Origin: Lachnospiraceae bacterium
Lineage (GTDB): Bacteria > Bacillota_A > Clostridia > Lachnospirales > Lachnospiraceae
Length of the DNA: 63,644 nucleotides
Direction: 5' to 3'
NCBI GenBank assembly: GCA_017391465.1
Contig: JAFOYH010000069.1
Span: 1 to 63,644 of the forward strand
Shown: in pieces, positions 7,859 through 17,438 of the stretch
Layout of the letters: each line of letters begins with the position of its first letter
How positions within the stretch are numbered: the first letter of the stretch is position 1
Translations under genes and position numbers: made by a program
The notes under the pieces: generated by a model
What the model was told of the DNA's origin: nothing
The model's input: the letters and a program-made list of their open reading frames with translations, nothing else
The model's database searches: none

Positions 7859-9223
7859 ATGAACTACCGTATAGAACATGATTCTATGGGGGAAATGAAA
7901 GTTCCTGCAGACAAATATTGGGGTGCCCAGACACAACGTAGTTATCAGAATTTTGAAATTGGTATTGAAAAAATACCTCAGGAAGTTATTCGTGCTTTTG
8001 CCGTTTTGAAAAAATCGGCGGCAAAAGCCAATCATGAACTTGGACGTTTAGATGATGAGCGTTTTGAACTTATCAGCCAGGTATGTGAAGAGATTCTTAT
8101 TGGTAAGCTGGATGGTAACTTCCCATTAGCTGTTTGGCAGACAGGCAGCGGTACTCAGTCCAATATGAATGTGAACGAAGTTATCGCAAATCGATGCAAT
8201 GAATTGGCAGGATCAGCCCTTCTTCATCCAAATGATCATGTCAATATGTCTCAGAGTTCTAATGACACATTCCCATCTGCGATGCATATCGCAGCTGTTG
8301 TTGAAATTAAAGAACAGTTGCTTCCTGCAATTGATACACTTGTTCAGACATTAAAACGCCTTGAAACAGAAAATGAAGGTATTGTAAAAACCGGAAGAAC
8401 ACATCTTCAGGATGCAACACCAATTTGTTTCTCTCAGGAAATCAGTGGATGGCGTGTAATGCTTGAAAAGGATCGTGAGATGATCAAGACATCTCTAAAC
8501 AGTTTATGTGAATTAGCACTTGGCGGAACAGCAGTAGGTACTGGTTTAAATGCACCAAAAGGCTTTGATGCAAAGGCAGCTCAGGCAGCAGCTGAGTATA
8601 CAGGAATGCCATTTAGAACAGCAGACAACAAATTCCAGGCATTGACAAGTAAAGATGCATTGGTATTTGCACATGGAGGATTAAAAGCATTGGCAGCAGA
8701 TATGATGAAGATTGCTAATGATGTACGCTGGTTATCCAGTGGGCCAAGATGTGGTCTCGGAGAAATCTTCATTCCTGAAAATGAACCGGGAAGTTCTATT
8801 ATGCCAGGAAAAGTTAATCCAACTCAGTGTGAATCTGTAACTATGGTTGCTGTACAGGTCATGGGTAATGATGCAACCATTGGTTTTGCAGCATCTCAGG
8901 GAAACTTTGAATTAAATGTATTTATGCCAGTTATTATTTATAACTTCCTTCAGTCTGTACGTTTACTTTCAGATTCCTTAAATTCTTTCAATAAGAACTG
9001 TGCTTGTGGTATTCGTGCTAATCGAGAAAAAATGCATGAAAATCTTCACCGTTCTTTGATGTTGGTAACTGCATTGAATCCTCATATTGGTTATGAAAAT
9101 GCAGCGAAAACAGCAAAAAAAGCATATAAAGAAAATATCTCTTTAAAGGAAGCTTGTGTAGAACTTGGATTCCTTACAGCAGAAAAATTTGATGAAGTAT
9201 TCCATCCAGAACAGATGGTTTAA
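7859..9223 (+). CDS. fumC: Fumarate hydratase class II
   Basis: 454 residues from ATG 7859, one base after the aspA stop, with GGAGG just upstream; an in-frame TTG further upstream is not needed. It is a reversible fumarate/malate hydratase, iron-independent. Motifs: WQTGSGTQSNMNVNEV (the fumarase form of the substrate block), NPNDHVNMSQSSND (here HPNDHVNMSQ), GRTHLQDATPI, and the signature loop GSSIMPGKVNPTQCE. It is a superfamily paralog of aspA immediately before it, so the two catalyse successive steps. Confidence 0.94.
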   Translation: MNYRIEHDSMGEMKVPADKYWGAQTQRSYQNFEIGIEKIPQEVIRAFAVLKKSAAKANHELGRLDDERFELISQVCEEILIGKLDGNFPLAVWQTGSGTQSNMNVNEVIANRCNELAGSALLHPNDHVNMSQSSNDTFPSAMHIAAVVEIKEQLLPAIDTLVQTLKRLETENEGIVKTGRTHLQDATPICFSQEISGWRVMLEKDREMIKTSLNSLCELALGGTAVGTGLNAPKGFDAKAAQAAAEYTGMPFRTADNKFQALTSKDALVFAHGGLKALAADMMKIANDVRWLSSGPRCGLGEIFIPENEPGSSIMPGKVNPTQCESVTMVAVQVMGNDATIGFAASQGNFELNVFMPVIIYNFLQSVRLLSDSLNSFNKNCACGIRANREKMHENLHRSLMLVTALNPHIGYENAAKTAKKAYKENISLKEACVELGFLTAEKFDEVFHPEQMV

Positions 9224-9238
9224 GAAAGAAGGTAGAAT

Positions 9239-10408
9239 ATGGATATTAATCAGAAAGCACTGGATCTTCATTACGAAATGCAGGGCAAAATCGAAGTGAT
9301 TTCCAGAAAGAAAATTGAAACAAGAGAAGATTTATCTTTACTTTATACACCAGGTGTTGCAGAGCCTTGCCGTCAGATTGCCGCAGACTATGAAAAATCT
9401 TTTCAGCTTACACGCAGAAACAATCTCGTTGCAGTTATTACAGATGGTACTGCAGTTTTAGGTCTCGGTGATATTGGCCCTGCTGCCGGTATGCCAGTTA
9501 TGGAAGGTAAATGTGCACTTTTCAAAGAATTTGCGGATGTAGATGCATTCCCACTTTGTATCAATTCCAAGGATGTTGATACGATTGTACAGACGATTGC
9601 TTTGATTTCTCAGAGCTTTGGTGGAATCAATCTTGAAGACATCGCTGCACCAAGATGTTTTGAGATTGAACGTAAATTAAAAGAAATTTGCGACATTCCA
9701 GTATTCCATGATGATCAGCATGGTACAGCAATTGTTGTTGCTGCAGCAATGTTGAACGCAATGAAAGTTACAGGAAAAGAAATGGGCAAGATGAAAATCG
9801 TCATCAATGGAGCTGGTGCTGCCGGAATCGCTATTGGTAATCTGTTAATCAGCATGGGATTTGGAAATATTGTTATGTGCGATATTAACGGAATTATCTG
9901 CGAAGGTGATGAAGGCTTAAATCCAGGTCAGGAAGCAATTTCTCATATCAGTAACTTAAACAAAGAAAAAGGAACACTTGCAGATGCATTAAATGGAGCA
10001 GATGCATTCGTTGGTGTATCCCGTCCAAATCTTGTAACTGCAGATATGGTAAGTACAATGAATAAAGGTATTGTTTTTGCAATGGCAAATCCAATTCCAG
10101 AAATTCTTCCAGAAGAAGCAGCAAAAGGTGGTGCAGCGGTTATTGGAACAGGTCGTTCCGATTATCCAAACCAGATCAATAATGTTTTAGTATTCCCAGG
10201 GGTATTCAAAGGAGCCCTTGCAGTGAGAGCAAAAGAAATTACTGAATACATGAAACAGCAGGCTGCATATGCTATTGCTGGTATTATTCCAGAAAGTGAA
10301 TTAACATCCGAATATATTATCCCTTCGCCGTTGGATAAGACAGTTGCTCAGGTCGTTGCAGACGCCGTTGCAGAGGCCGCGAGAAAAGAGGGTGTTGCAA
10401 GACTTTAA
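9239..10408 (+). CDS. Malic enzyme (malate to pyruvate)
   Basis: 389 residues, 15 bases after fumC, AGAAGG ribosome site. It performs oxidative decarboxylation of malate to pyruvate. It has the short malic enzyme architecture: YTPGVAEPC near 37, [24 protein letters not shown] (catalytic Lys and metal region), [10 protein letters not shown] with the metal-binding acidic pair, and a Rossmann NAD(P) fold ([15 protein letters not shown]). It lacks the phosphotransacetylase domain of MaeB, so the SfcA/MaeA-type short bacterial form fits. It closes the run aspartate, fumarate, malate, pyruvate and is followed by a terminator. Confidence 0.92.
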   Translation: MDINQKALDLHYEMQGKIEVISRKKIETREDLSLLYTPGVAEPCRQIAADYEKSFQLTRRNNLVAVITDGTAVLGLGDIGPAAGMPVMEGKCALFKEFADVDAFPLCINSKDVDTIVQTIALISQSFGGINLEDIAAPRCFEIERKLKEICDIPVFHDDQHGTAIVVAAAMLNAMKVTGKEMGKMKIVINGAGAAGIAIGNLLISMGFGNIVMCDINGIICEGDEGLNPGQEAISHISNLNKEKGTLADALNGADAFVGVSRPNLVTADMVSTMNKGIVFAMANPIPEILPEEAAKGGAAVIGTGRSDYPNQINNVLVFPGVFKGALAVRAKEITEYMKQQAAYAIAGIIPESELTSEYIIPSPLDKTVAQVVADAVAEAARKEGVARL

Positions 10409-10530
10409 ACATTTTAAAAAGCTTAGAAAAGCTTAGACTTAATAAATTACATAATTAATCTTTCCTTTAAAATAAAAACCTTAAACAAAAACCTAAAAAA
10501 ACTCCTAAAAATATAAAAAAAGAACGTGAT

Positions 10531-10572
10531 AGAAAAGGCCTTGCAGCATGTGATGCAAAGCCTTTTCTTTAT
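10531..10572 (+). terminator. Intrinsic terminator after the malic enzyme gene
   Basis: A 15-bp stem (10531-10545 with 10554-10568) with one mismatch and an 8-nt loop, ending in TTTTCTTT. The AT-rich stretch before it (10409-10530) holds no recognisable gene. Confidence 0.75.
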
Positions 10573-10601
10573 AAATACGGATCAGATATGTTTTCTTAAT
10601 C

Positions 10602-10639
10602 GTATTGTTTTGTGTATATTTTATCCAACCCGGTTTATT
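10602..10639. promoter_or_regulatory. Candidate AraC operator, copy 2 of the 38-bp element
   Basis: 30 of 38 bases equal the element at 2665-2702, including TTTTGTGTAT and GGTTTATT. It lies 80 bp upstream of the galT start, same orientation as copy 1 relative to the plus-strand gal gene. Between it and galT only AT-rich promoter-like DNA is seen. Likely site of the gal-regulon activator. Confidence 0.65.
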
Positions 10640-10719
10640 CTTTTTTTGATAAAACTCTTTATACTAAATTTAAATGTTTAACAAAAATTATAATTAGTTG
10701 ATCAAAAGGAGAAAGGACA

Positions 10720-11713
10720 ATGAATGTTAACAGCTATATATCGGCATTCGTGCAGTATGGAATCAGCAAAGATTTGATTGAAGCATGTGATAAAGTGTAT
10801 ATTGCAAATCAACTTTTGGGTGTTCTGGAATTAAATGACTATCAAGAAGTCGAATGTGGGAATTTTCCGTTGGAATATATTTTAAAAGGGCTTGTTGATG
10901 ATGCGGTTTGCAGAGGAATTTGTTCGGATGATGTGACAAGCAGAGATCTATTTGATACAAAAATCATGGGAATTTTGACACCTCCTCCAAGACAGGTACG
11001 ATCAAAGTTTGCAGAATTATATCAAAGTGATACGAAAATAGCAACAGATTGGTTCTATAAATTTTCACAGGATACAGACTATATCCGTCGTTATCGTATT
11101 CAAAAAGATATGCATTGGAAAACAATAACAGAATATGGCAGTTTAGACATTTCTATTAATTTAAGTAAACCGGAAAAAGATCCAAAAGCAATTGCTGCTG
11201 CAAAAATGGTACAGCAATCTGGTTATCCGAAATGTCAGTTGTGCATTGAAAATGAGGGATATGCTGGAAATGAAAATCATCCGGCAAGACAAAATCATCG
11301 TGTTATTCCTGTGAACTTATCCAACGAATCATGGTAAAGGCAGAGATTGAATATAAAATTATATTTGAGGGTTTTGAAGATATTGATGCAGGAGTTGTGA
11401 AATGGCCAATGAGTGTTATTCGTTTGACAGGCAGGGACAAGGGGCGCTTATGCCAATTGGCGGATAAGATTTTAAAATGCTGGCGCATTTATTCGGATGA
11501 AAGTGCATTTATTTATGCAATCACGGATCATGAAACACATAATACAATTACACCGATTGCGCGACGCAGAGGCGAGGATTATGAACTTGATCTTGTTCTA
11601 CGAAATAACATAACAACTGAGGAACATCCGTTAGGGGTTTATCATCCACATGAAGAATTGCATCATATAAAAAAAGAAAATATTGGATTAATTGAAGTTA
11701 TGGGACTGGCTGT
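10720..11713 (+). pseudogene. galT: galT (family 2) with catalytic core deleted and C-terminus lost
   Basis: Codons 10720-11334 encode the N-terminal part of a Firmicutes family-2 galactose-1-phosphate uridylyltransferase (to QNHRVIPVNLSNESW), then a stop. The protein resumes in another frame at about 11338 with IEYKIIFEGFEDIDAGVVKWPMSVIRL and runs to GLIEVMGLAV near 11713. The segment normally between, roughly 75-80 residues including the GGSILxHDHFQGG-type histidine motif, is missing, so the enzyme cannot work. The end is also lost: at about 11713 the DNA switches to lacL. AAGGAGAAAGGAC precedes ATG 10720, and the 38-bp operator lies upstream, so the locus still looks expressible. Confidence 0.85.
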
Positions 11714-11881
11714 CTTTGGGTCGATGATGAAATTACTGGTAAAAAAGTTCTCAGATATGGTGGAGACTTTGATGATCGACCATCGGATTATGAATTTTCA
11801 GGGAATGGTGTGCTCTTTGCAGATCGTAAGGAAAAACCGGCAATGCAGGAAGTGAGGTATTATTATGGCTTGTATAGATAA
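11714..11881 (+). pseudogene. lacL: lacL relic: last 55 codons of beta-galactosidase large subunit
   Basis: In a frame different from the galT remnant, 11714-11881 reads LWVDDEITGKKVLRYGGDF and on to YEFSGNGVLFADR and MQEVRYYYG, the C-terminal end of GH2 LacL-type large subunits. The rest of the large subunit (about 570 residues, including both active-site glutamates) is absent. The stop overlaps the lacM start by 17 bases, the arrangement expected of an original lacL-lacM pair. The junction with galT lies within a few bases of 11711. Confidence 0.85.
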
Positions 11882-12821
11882 AAAATCATTGAAAGTTGTC
11901 TATGGAGATTTCACACTGGGTGTGCATGGAGAAGACTTTGATTATATTTTTTCATATGCCCAGGGCGGTCTGGAATCCATTATGAAGAATGGGTATGAAT
12001 GGTTATACCGTTCACCAAAGCCTACATTTTGGAGAGCACTTACGGACAATGACAGAGGAAGCAAGTTTCATATAAAAAGTGGAAGTTGGCTTTCAGCGGA
12101 TATGTTTATTGATTGTAAGGATGTGGAAGTGATCGTAGATGAGATTTCTCAGGGAAAACCATGTGCTCCGGATAATAATAAATACGGTTCCAATGTGTAT
12201 GCAAACACAGTCTGTGTAAAATATATCTATGAAACGATTACATCTCCTAAAACAAACGTGGAAGTAGCCTATACAGTGAATGAATTTGGAAATATCCGGG
12301 TTGATGTTCACTATTTTGGCAAGAAAGGATTGCCGGAACTTCCTGTTTTGGGTTTGCGTTTTATTATGCCTACATTGGCTGATAAATATACATATTGTGG
12401 TTTATCCGGGGAAACTTATCCGGATCGAAAAATGGGTGCGCAAAAAGGGGTATATGAAGTAGATGATTTGAGTTTGACACCATACTTAGTTCCACAGGAG
12501 TGCGGATTACGAATGGATACGGACTGGGTCGAAGTTGTTAGACATATAAGTAAGAATAATAGTCGAAAAGACATTACCCCACAGACATTAAGAGTTGAAA
12601 AAGTAGATTGTGAGTTTGCTTTTTCATGTCTTCCATATACAGCATCTGAAATAGAAAATGCAACACATCATGAGGAATTGCCGCCGGCAAGAAGAACGGT
12701 ATTATGTATCTATGGTGCAACCCGAGGTGTTGGAGGAATTGATAGTTGGGGCAGTGATGTGGAGGAAGCATATCATATTCAGGCAGAACAGGATATCGTA
12801 TATTCTTTTAAGATTTGTTGA
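11865..12821 (+). CDS. lacM: Beta-galactosidase small subunit (LacM type), orphaned
   Basis: 318 residues, the normal length for the small chain of heterodimeric LacLM beta-galactosidase. The start has the family form (VVYGDFTLGVHG, then FSYAQGGLES and EWLYRSPKPTFWRA), and TFWRALTDNDRG is the hallmark of the GH2 beta-galactosidase C-terminal domain. The small chain completes the active site of LacL and has no activity alone in the known systems. Since lacL is reduced to its last codons here, this gene probably has no partner unless another large subunit exists elsewhere. GAGG lies 9 bases upstream of ATG 11865. Confidence 0.88.
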   Translation: MACIDKKSLKVVYGDFTLGVHGEDFDYIFSYAQGGLESIMKNGYEWLYRSPKPTFWRALTDNDRGSKFHIKSGSWLSADMFIDCKDVEVIVDEISQGKPCAPDNNKYGSNVYANTVCVKYIYETITSPKTNVEVAYTVNEFGNIRVDVHYFGKKGLPELPVLGLRFIMPTLADKYTYCGLSGETYPDRKMGAQKGVYEVDDLSLTPYLVPQECGLRMDTDWVEVVRHISKNNSRKDITPQTLRVEKVDCEFAFSCLPYTASEIENATHHEELPPARRTVLCIYGATRGVGGIDSWGSDVEEAYHIQAEQDIVYSFKIC

Positions 12822-12862
12822 GTGTGTTCATTAGATAGATTTTTTTGAGAAGAGGTTTTACT

Positions 12863-14140
12863 ATGCATACAGAAGTGTTGATCGATAAAATAGAAAACGG
12901 TGAACTGGATGAGCGTTTGATGGATATTTATGTGGATAGCAGTCAAATCGATTATCAAAGAGAACGATATATTAAAGCAATTAAACGATTTGAGACACTC
13001 TATTCCGAAGGAGATGTGCGCGTGTTTAGTGCACCGGGAAGAAGTGAAATCTGCGGAAATCATACAGATCATCAGCGAGGAATGGTATTAGCTGCATCAG
13101 TCAATCTTGACAGCATAGCAATTGTCAGACCTACAAAGGAGCCCGTGGTTCGAATTGTGTCTGGCAGTTATTCTGAAATTCAAATTTCTTTGAAAGACAT
13201 CTCGATGAAACAGAAAGAAAAAGAAACAACGGTGGCTTTGGTCAAAGGTGTTTTGGATGGATTTAAAAAAAGAAAGTATAAGATTGGCGGTTTTTGTGCC
13301 TACATTACGAGTGATGTATTAATTGGAGCAGGACTTTCTTCATCAGCAGCGTTTGAGACATTGATTGGCACGATTTTATCTGGACTATATAATAAAATGA
13401 GTGTCTCACCGATAGAAATCGCCAGTATTGCTCAGTATGCAGAAAATACTTATTTTGGAAAACCATGTGGGCTTATGGATCAGATGGCATGTTCTGTAGG
13501 CAATCTGGTCTATATTGATTTTGCCAATGTAAATCATCCAGACGTTACGAAAATTGAATTTGAAATGGAAAAGCATGGATACAGCTTATGTATTACGGAC
13601 ACAAAAGGATCTCATGCAGATCTGACCGACGAATATGCGGCTGTGCCAAATGAGATGAAACGAGTGGCAAAGTATTTTGGCAAAGAAGTTTTACGTGATA
13701 TATCTGAACAGGATATCTTAAATGACATTCATGTTTTACGCTCCAAACTTGGTGATCGGTGTGTATTAAGAGCATTACATTTTATTGCAGAGAATAACCG
13801 GGTCAGACAGGAAGTTGAAGCATTGTTGAATGGAAATATGGAACAGTTTTTAAGAATCGTAAAAGCATCTGGAGATTCATCTTATAAATATTTACAAAAT
13901 GTTTATTCAAATAATGACGTGCTGAATCAGAATGTTTCGGTTGCATTGGCGGTCAGTGATGTTGTTTTAAAAGAAAAAGGGGTCAGTCGTGTCCATGGTG
14001 GCGGATTTGCAGGAACCATTCAGGCGTTTGTTCAGAACAATTATGTCGATGTATATAAAAAGAATATGGATTTGGTATTTGGCACAGGTTCTTGTAATGT
14101 ATTAAAAATCAGAAAATATGGCGGTGTACAGGTTATATAA
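12863..14140 (+). CDS. galK: Galactokinase
   Basis: 425 residues from ATG 12863 (AGAAGAGG upstream). It phosphorylates galactose at C1 with ATP, the first Leloir step. All GHMP motifs look intact: SAPGRSEICGNHTDH (56-70), the ATP loop GAGLSSSAAF (155-164), the catalytic CGLMDQM with Asp206, and GGGFAG (379-384). About 50 residues precede the first motif, a clostridial-type extension. It sits behind lacM and before an AraC gene. With galT destroyed, its product galactose-1-phosphate would have no visible exit in this window. Its paralog at 2792 has lost the catalytic residues. Confidence 0.92.
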   Translation: MHTEVLIDKIENGELDERLMDIYVDSSQIDYQRERYIKAIKRFETLYSEGDVRVFSAPGRSEICGNHTDHQRGMVLAASVNLDSIAIVRPTKEPVVRIVSGSYSEIQISLKDISMKQKEKETTVALVKGVLDGFKKRKYKIGGFCAYITSDVLIGAGLSSSAAFETLIGTILSGLYNKMSVSPIEIASIAQYAENTYFGKPCGLMDQMACSVGNLVYIDFANVNHPDVTKIEFEMEKHGYSLCITDTKGSHADLTDEYAAVPNEMKRVAKYFGKEVLRDISEQDILNDIHVLRSKLGDRCVLRALHFIAENNRVRQEVEALLNGNMEQFLRIVKASGDSSYKYLQNVYSNNDVLNQNVSVALAVSDVVLKEKGVSRVHGGGFAGTIQAFVQNNYVDVYKKNMDLVFGTGSCNVLKIRKYGGVQVI

Positions 14141-14203
14141 TAAGACTGGTAATTTATCAGGGTTGAAATATCATGATTTATAAAAAAGAAAGGGGCTGGA
14201 TAA

Positions 14204-15010
14204 ATGCATCTAACGTATGAAAAAAGAGATGAGGGCTTCTCTGTTGAATGGAAAGAATCCGTACATGTTCCGCCTCACTTACATGAAGCAATTGAAATTA
14301 TATATGTAACGCATGGAACCGTAGAACTTGGTGTTGGAAAAAGTCTTTTTCACATGAATAAAGGAGATTTTGCGATTGTATTTCCGAATATCATTCACCA
14401 TTATCAGGTGTTTGATTCCGGAGAAAATCGAGCTATTTATATTTTTTTAGATCCATCATTGTCCTCCGTTTTTTATGAGGATCTACAGAAATTGAGTCCT
14501 GAATATCCAATTATAGAAAAGGATAAGGTTCATGCGGATGTGCACAATGCGGTTATGGAATTAGCCGGAAATAAGAAGTGTACGCCGATGCTTATACAAG
14601 CATATATGCAAATTATTCTTGCTCATGTCTTTTCTGAAATGCATATGGTTGATAAAGGCGATATTGGCGGAAACGATATTATATATCATACAGTTGAATA
14701 TGTGGCAAAGAATTTTAAAGAAGAAATGTCTCTTGAAAAGATGGCCAGGGATTTGGGTATAAGTAAGTATGTGCTTTCGAGATTATTTGCAAAAACTTTT
14801 CACTGTAATTACAATCAGTATGTAAATCGAGTGAGGTTGGACTATGCAGTTTTACTCATAGAAAATACAAATAGTTCGATAACAACGATTTGCATGGAAT
14901 CAGGATTTGAAAGCCAGAGGACATTTAACCGTGTATTTAAGGAAAGATATAAAATGACACCGCGTGAGTATCGAAATCAGACCCGAGAGAGAAAGATAAT
15001 GAGTGCATAA
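14204..15010 (+). CDS. AraC-family transcriptional regulator with cupin sensor
   Basis: 268 residues. The N-terminal cupin (HVPPHLHEAIEIIYVTHGTVEL, MNKGDFAIVFPNIIH) is followed by an AraC double helix-turn-helix (MSLEKMARDLGISKYVLSRL; ending FNRVFKERYKMTPREYR). It lies 63 bp after galK on the same strand with AAAGGGG before ATG 14204, so it may be a local gal/lac regulator distinct from the AraC at 1777. It ends at a terminator. Confidence 0.88.
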   Translation: MHLTYEKRDEGFSVEWKESVHVPPHLHEAIEIIYVTHGTVELGVGKSLFHMNKGDFAIVFPNIIHHYQVFDSGENRAIYIFLDPSLSSVFYEDLQKLSPEYPIIEKDKVHADVHNAVMELAGNKKCTPMLIQAYMQIILAHVFSEMHMVDKGDIGGNDIIYHTVEYVAKNFKEEMSLEKMARDLGISKYVLSRLFAKTFHCNYNQYVNRVRLDYAVLLIENTNSSITTICMESGFESQRTFNRVFKERYKMTPREYRNQTRERKIMSA

Positions 15011-15051
15011 TGGATTGTTCTTGAAATTGAAAAGAATGAAAGCCGGTGAAG

Positions 15052-15090
15052 GTGTCCCAGAAGTCTAATGGCTTTTGGGGCACTTTTTAT
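15052..15090 (+). terminator. Intrinsic terminator after araC
   Basis: A 12-bp stem with two wobble pairs (15052-15063 with 15072-15083), 8-nt loop, then TTTTTATT. Confidence 0.75.
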
Positions 15091-15253
15091 TGGAATACTT
15101 TCTTTCATTATTATAATTCTATTAGAATTCTGTTTTCGAGGATGTTTTAACTTATCTACATCGATATATCGGATAACTTCATAGCTTTACACGGAAAAAA
15201 TCAAATGTTATAATATTTAGTTGAATATTGATGAAATGAAAGGGGCGAAAACA

Positions 15254-15445
15254 ATGGAAGGAAAGTTTTATACTAAGCTCTGGTTTATTATGTGTATGAG
15301 TATTTTAATGCCGCCATTTGGTCTGGCTTTGTGTCTTGGATTTAAAAATCCAAGAAATATAAAGTTTCGTATTTTCTGGATCGTCATTACTCTGGCCAAC
15401 TGGGGTGCATGGTTGTATGCTGCTAATGTGTTAAAAATTATGTAA
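15254..15445 (+). CDS. Small two-helix membrane protein
   Basis: 63 residues from ATG 15254, preceded by AAAGGGG; the in-frame upstream start at 15221 lacks a ribosome site. Two hydrophobic helices (about 8-28 and 40-60) are joined by a basic loop, which suggests both ends lie outside. It resembles small superinfection-immunity-like or hypothetical membrane proteins. Function unknown. Confidence 0.6.
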   Translation: MEGKFYTKLWFIMCMSILMPPFGLALCLGFKNPRNIKFRIFWIVITLANWGAWLYAANVLKIM

Positions 15446-15463
15446 TTTACCTGGAGGCATTTT

Positions 15464-16255
15464 GTGGGGAAGTTTAGAATTGGCGAAATTGAAGAGATTT
15501 TATTGAATGCATTTCCATCGGTGGATCGTGAGATTTACGATGGCTGGATTTTGAATTTTTCAAATGCATATACATACCGTGCAAATTGTATTTACCCGTT
15601 TTATGCATCCAATTACGATCTGATGGATAAAATTAAACATTGTGAAGAACAATATCGTGAATTGTTTTTGCCGGTGGTCTATAAAATGACAGTGGCGGTT
15701 CCTGCGGAATTGGATTGTCTGCTGGAAGAGGAAGGATATCATGTCGTAAAGTATGTGGATGTCATGTGTCGTTCATTGGAAGACTGGTATGAAACCGGTG
15801 ATTATTGTAAAAATAATGATTATACACTGGTTATCCAGGATAGTATGGATGAAGAATGGCTGGATGGAGTGAATCAATTGATTGAAATTCCTTTTCCATC
15901 TATGGAAAAAGTTCAGAAGAGGATTTTTGAGCAGATTCATTTGCCGTTGGTCTGTGTAAAGGTACTTCATGATGGAAAGGTTATCGGAACAGGTCTTGGT
16001 GTTCTGGAACGAAAATATATTGGTCTTTATGCGATTCATGTACATAAAGATTATCGGTGTCAGGGGCTTGGTTTTGACATTTGCAGTCACATAATGAACT
16101 ATGGAAGACATATGGGTGCAACGAAGGCCCATCTTCAGGTTCGACAGGGGAACGAGAGTGCATTTCATATGTATAGAAAACTTGGATTTGCCCCAGTCTA
16201 TACACAGTGGTTTCGTATGAAATCATGGTCAGATTCTAAAAAGATTTTTGATTAA
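15464..16255 (+). CDS. GNAT-family N-acetyltransferase
   Basis: 263 residues from GTG 15464 with CTGGAGG upstream. The C-terminal half is a GNAT domain with the acetyl-CoA loop VHKDYRCQGLGFDI and the closing NESAFHMYRKLGF. The N-terminal 100 residues (LNAFPSVDREIYDGWILNF and following) match the N-terminal half of two-domain GNATs annotated as acetylating small molecules in Firmicutes. Substrate unknown. It starts 19 bp after the small membrane protein, so the two may be co-transcribed. Confidence 0.85.
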   Translation: MGKFRIGEIEEILLNAFPSVDREIYDGWILNFSNAYTYRANCIYPFYASNYDLMDKIKHCEEQYRELFLPVVYKMTVAVPAELDCLLEEEGYHVVKYVDVMCRSLEDWYETGDYCKNNDYTLVIQDSMDEEWLDGVNQLIEIPFPSMEKVQKRIFEQIHLPLVCVKVLHDGKVIGTGLGVLERKYIGLYAIHVHKDYRCQGLGFDICSHIMNYGRHMGATKAHLQVRQGNESAFHMYRKLGFAPVYTQWFRMKSWSDSKKIFD

Positions 16256-16280
16256 AGATGCTATTTAATGCAAGAAAGAA

Positions 16281-16329
16281 AAAGGCTTATTCGATGACAG
16301 TATTTAAGGGTGATCGGATAAGCCTTTTC
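16281..16329. terminator. Bidirectional terminator between convergent genes
   Basis: A 15-bp stem with a single mismatch (16281-16295 with 16313-16327), A-rich on the left and TTTT on the right. It separates the GNAT gene from the MBL gene. Confidence 0.8.
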
Positions 16330-16332
16330 ATA

Positions 16333-17325
16333 TTATGATTCGTTTGATGTATAATAATAGATCTCTTTATCTGTATGACGTGTAATTTTACCACGTTTAA
16401 TAAGATAATCCAAATGGGAGATGGTTTCTCCGATGGCAAACCATTTCTGTTGGATTGGGAATTCGTCCCAGTTTTTGCCACGCATGGACCATGTCATACG
16501 CGCACCAATCTGACAGGCATTAAGTCCGGGTTCTTCTTTAATAATGGAGAGTGTCTGATGGATACGGCGGTCATGATGAACTTCAATCTGAGAGATACGT
16601 TCAAATACATCCATATCATTATTGCGATGACCAGGGAACGTCGCTTTGATATTCAGAGATTTTATTTTGTTTAAACTTTCAAGGTAGTCTCCAAGGGAAT
16701 CTTCCACTTGACGCCACATGGTAATATTTGGGGTGATATCAAATAAAATATGGTCACCAGAGAAGAGAATACCATATTCTTCCATATATAAGCATGTATG
16801 TCCAGGGGTATGACCCGGTGTCCAAATACAGCGGAATGTGTAATTGCCTACAGAGAATGTATCTCCATCATTGATCAGTTCTGCACGGAAGAGGTATTTT
16901 GGAGCATAGGCACGTGCCGGGCTTACTTTTCTCTGAAGTTCAATGGATTCCCAATCAAGGCCTTCATGATAGAATTTTTCTTCCATCCATGGCCAGAAAT
17001 CATTATGATGTTCATTTTTTAAATAATTATAGTCATGTGAATTCATTAAAACACGGGTTTTCGCTGTGATAATATCGTTGGTGAGACCTACATGGTCAGA
17101 GTGTAAATGACTTAAGAAAAGCGTGGTTTTATCCATATCAATTTCAAGATCTTTTAATCCTGTTGTCAGTGCTTCCAGACATTCCGGTTGTCTGAATCCC
17201 GTATCCATGACAAGATTGCCTTCGGGTGTTTTAATGACATAACTGTTTAAAATTTTTAAAGGGTTGTTGGGCAATACAACCGGAATTTTGTAAATATCCG
17301 GGTTGGAATGAATTTTTTCATACAT
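16333..17325 (-). CDS. MBL-fold metallo-hydrolase with C-terminal winged-helix-like tail
   Basis: 330 residues. The metallo-beta-lactamase signature HLHSDHVG (near 73) and the further ligands in TPGHTPGHT and FSGDHIL bind two metals; the late FPGHR completes the set. The last 80 residues (ACQIGARMTW, AIGETISHLDYLIKRGKI) look like a winged helix, as in many clostridial MBL hydrolases. Substrate cannot be assigned; thioesters or phosphodiesters are typical. AGGATATT lies upstream of ATG 17325. Confidence 0.85.
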   Translation of the reverse strand: MYEKIHSNPDIYKIPVVLPNNPLKILNSYVIKTPEGNLVMDTGFRQPECLEALTTGLKDLEIDMDKTTLFLSHLHSDHVGLTNDIITAKTRVLMNSHDYNYLKNEHHNDFWPWMEEKFYHEGLDWESIELQRKVSPARAYAPKYLFRAELINDGDTFSVGNYTFRCIWTPGHTPGHTCLYMEEYGILFSGDHILFDITPNITMWRQVEDSLGDYLESLNKIKSLNIKATFPGHRNNDMDVFERISQIEVHHDRRIHQTLSIIKEEPGLNACQIGARMTWSMRGKNWDEFPIQQKWFAIGETISHLDYLIKRGKITRHTDKEIYYYTSNES

Positions 17326-17438
17326 AGAATATCCTCCGAACGTATAGAATCATAGGTTTAGTATAGCATGATTTTTGCTGTTTTGATACATACTAAGTCT
17401 GATTCGGTAAAATCACTAAAAGAAAGGGAAATGATTCA

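Noticed and set aside
11865..12821. Reading lacM as a truncated one-chain LacZ
   Set aside because: The length, the start sequence and the overlap with a LacL-type C-terminus fit the separate small subunit of LacLM.
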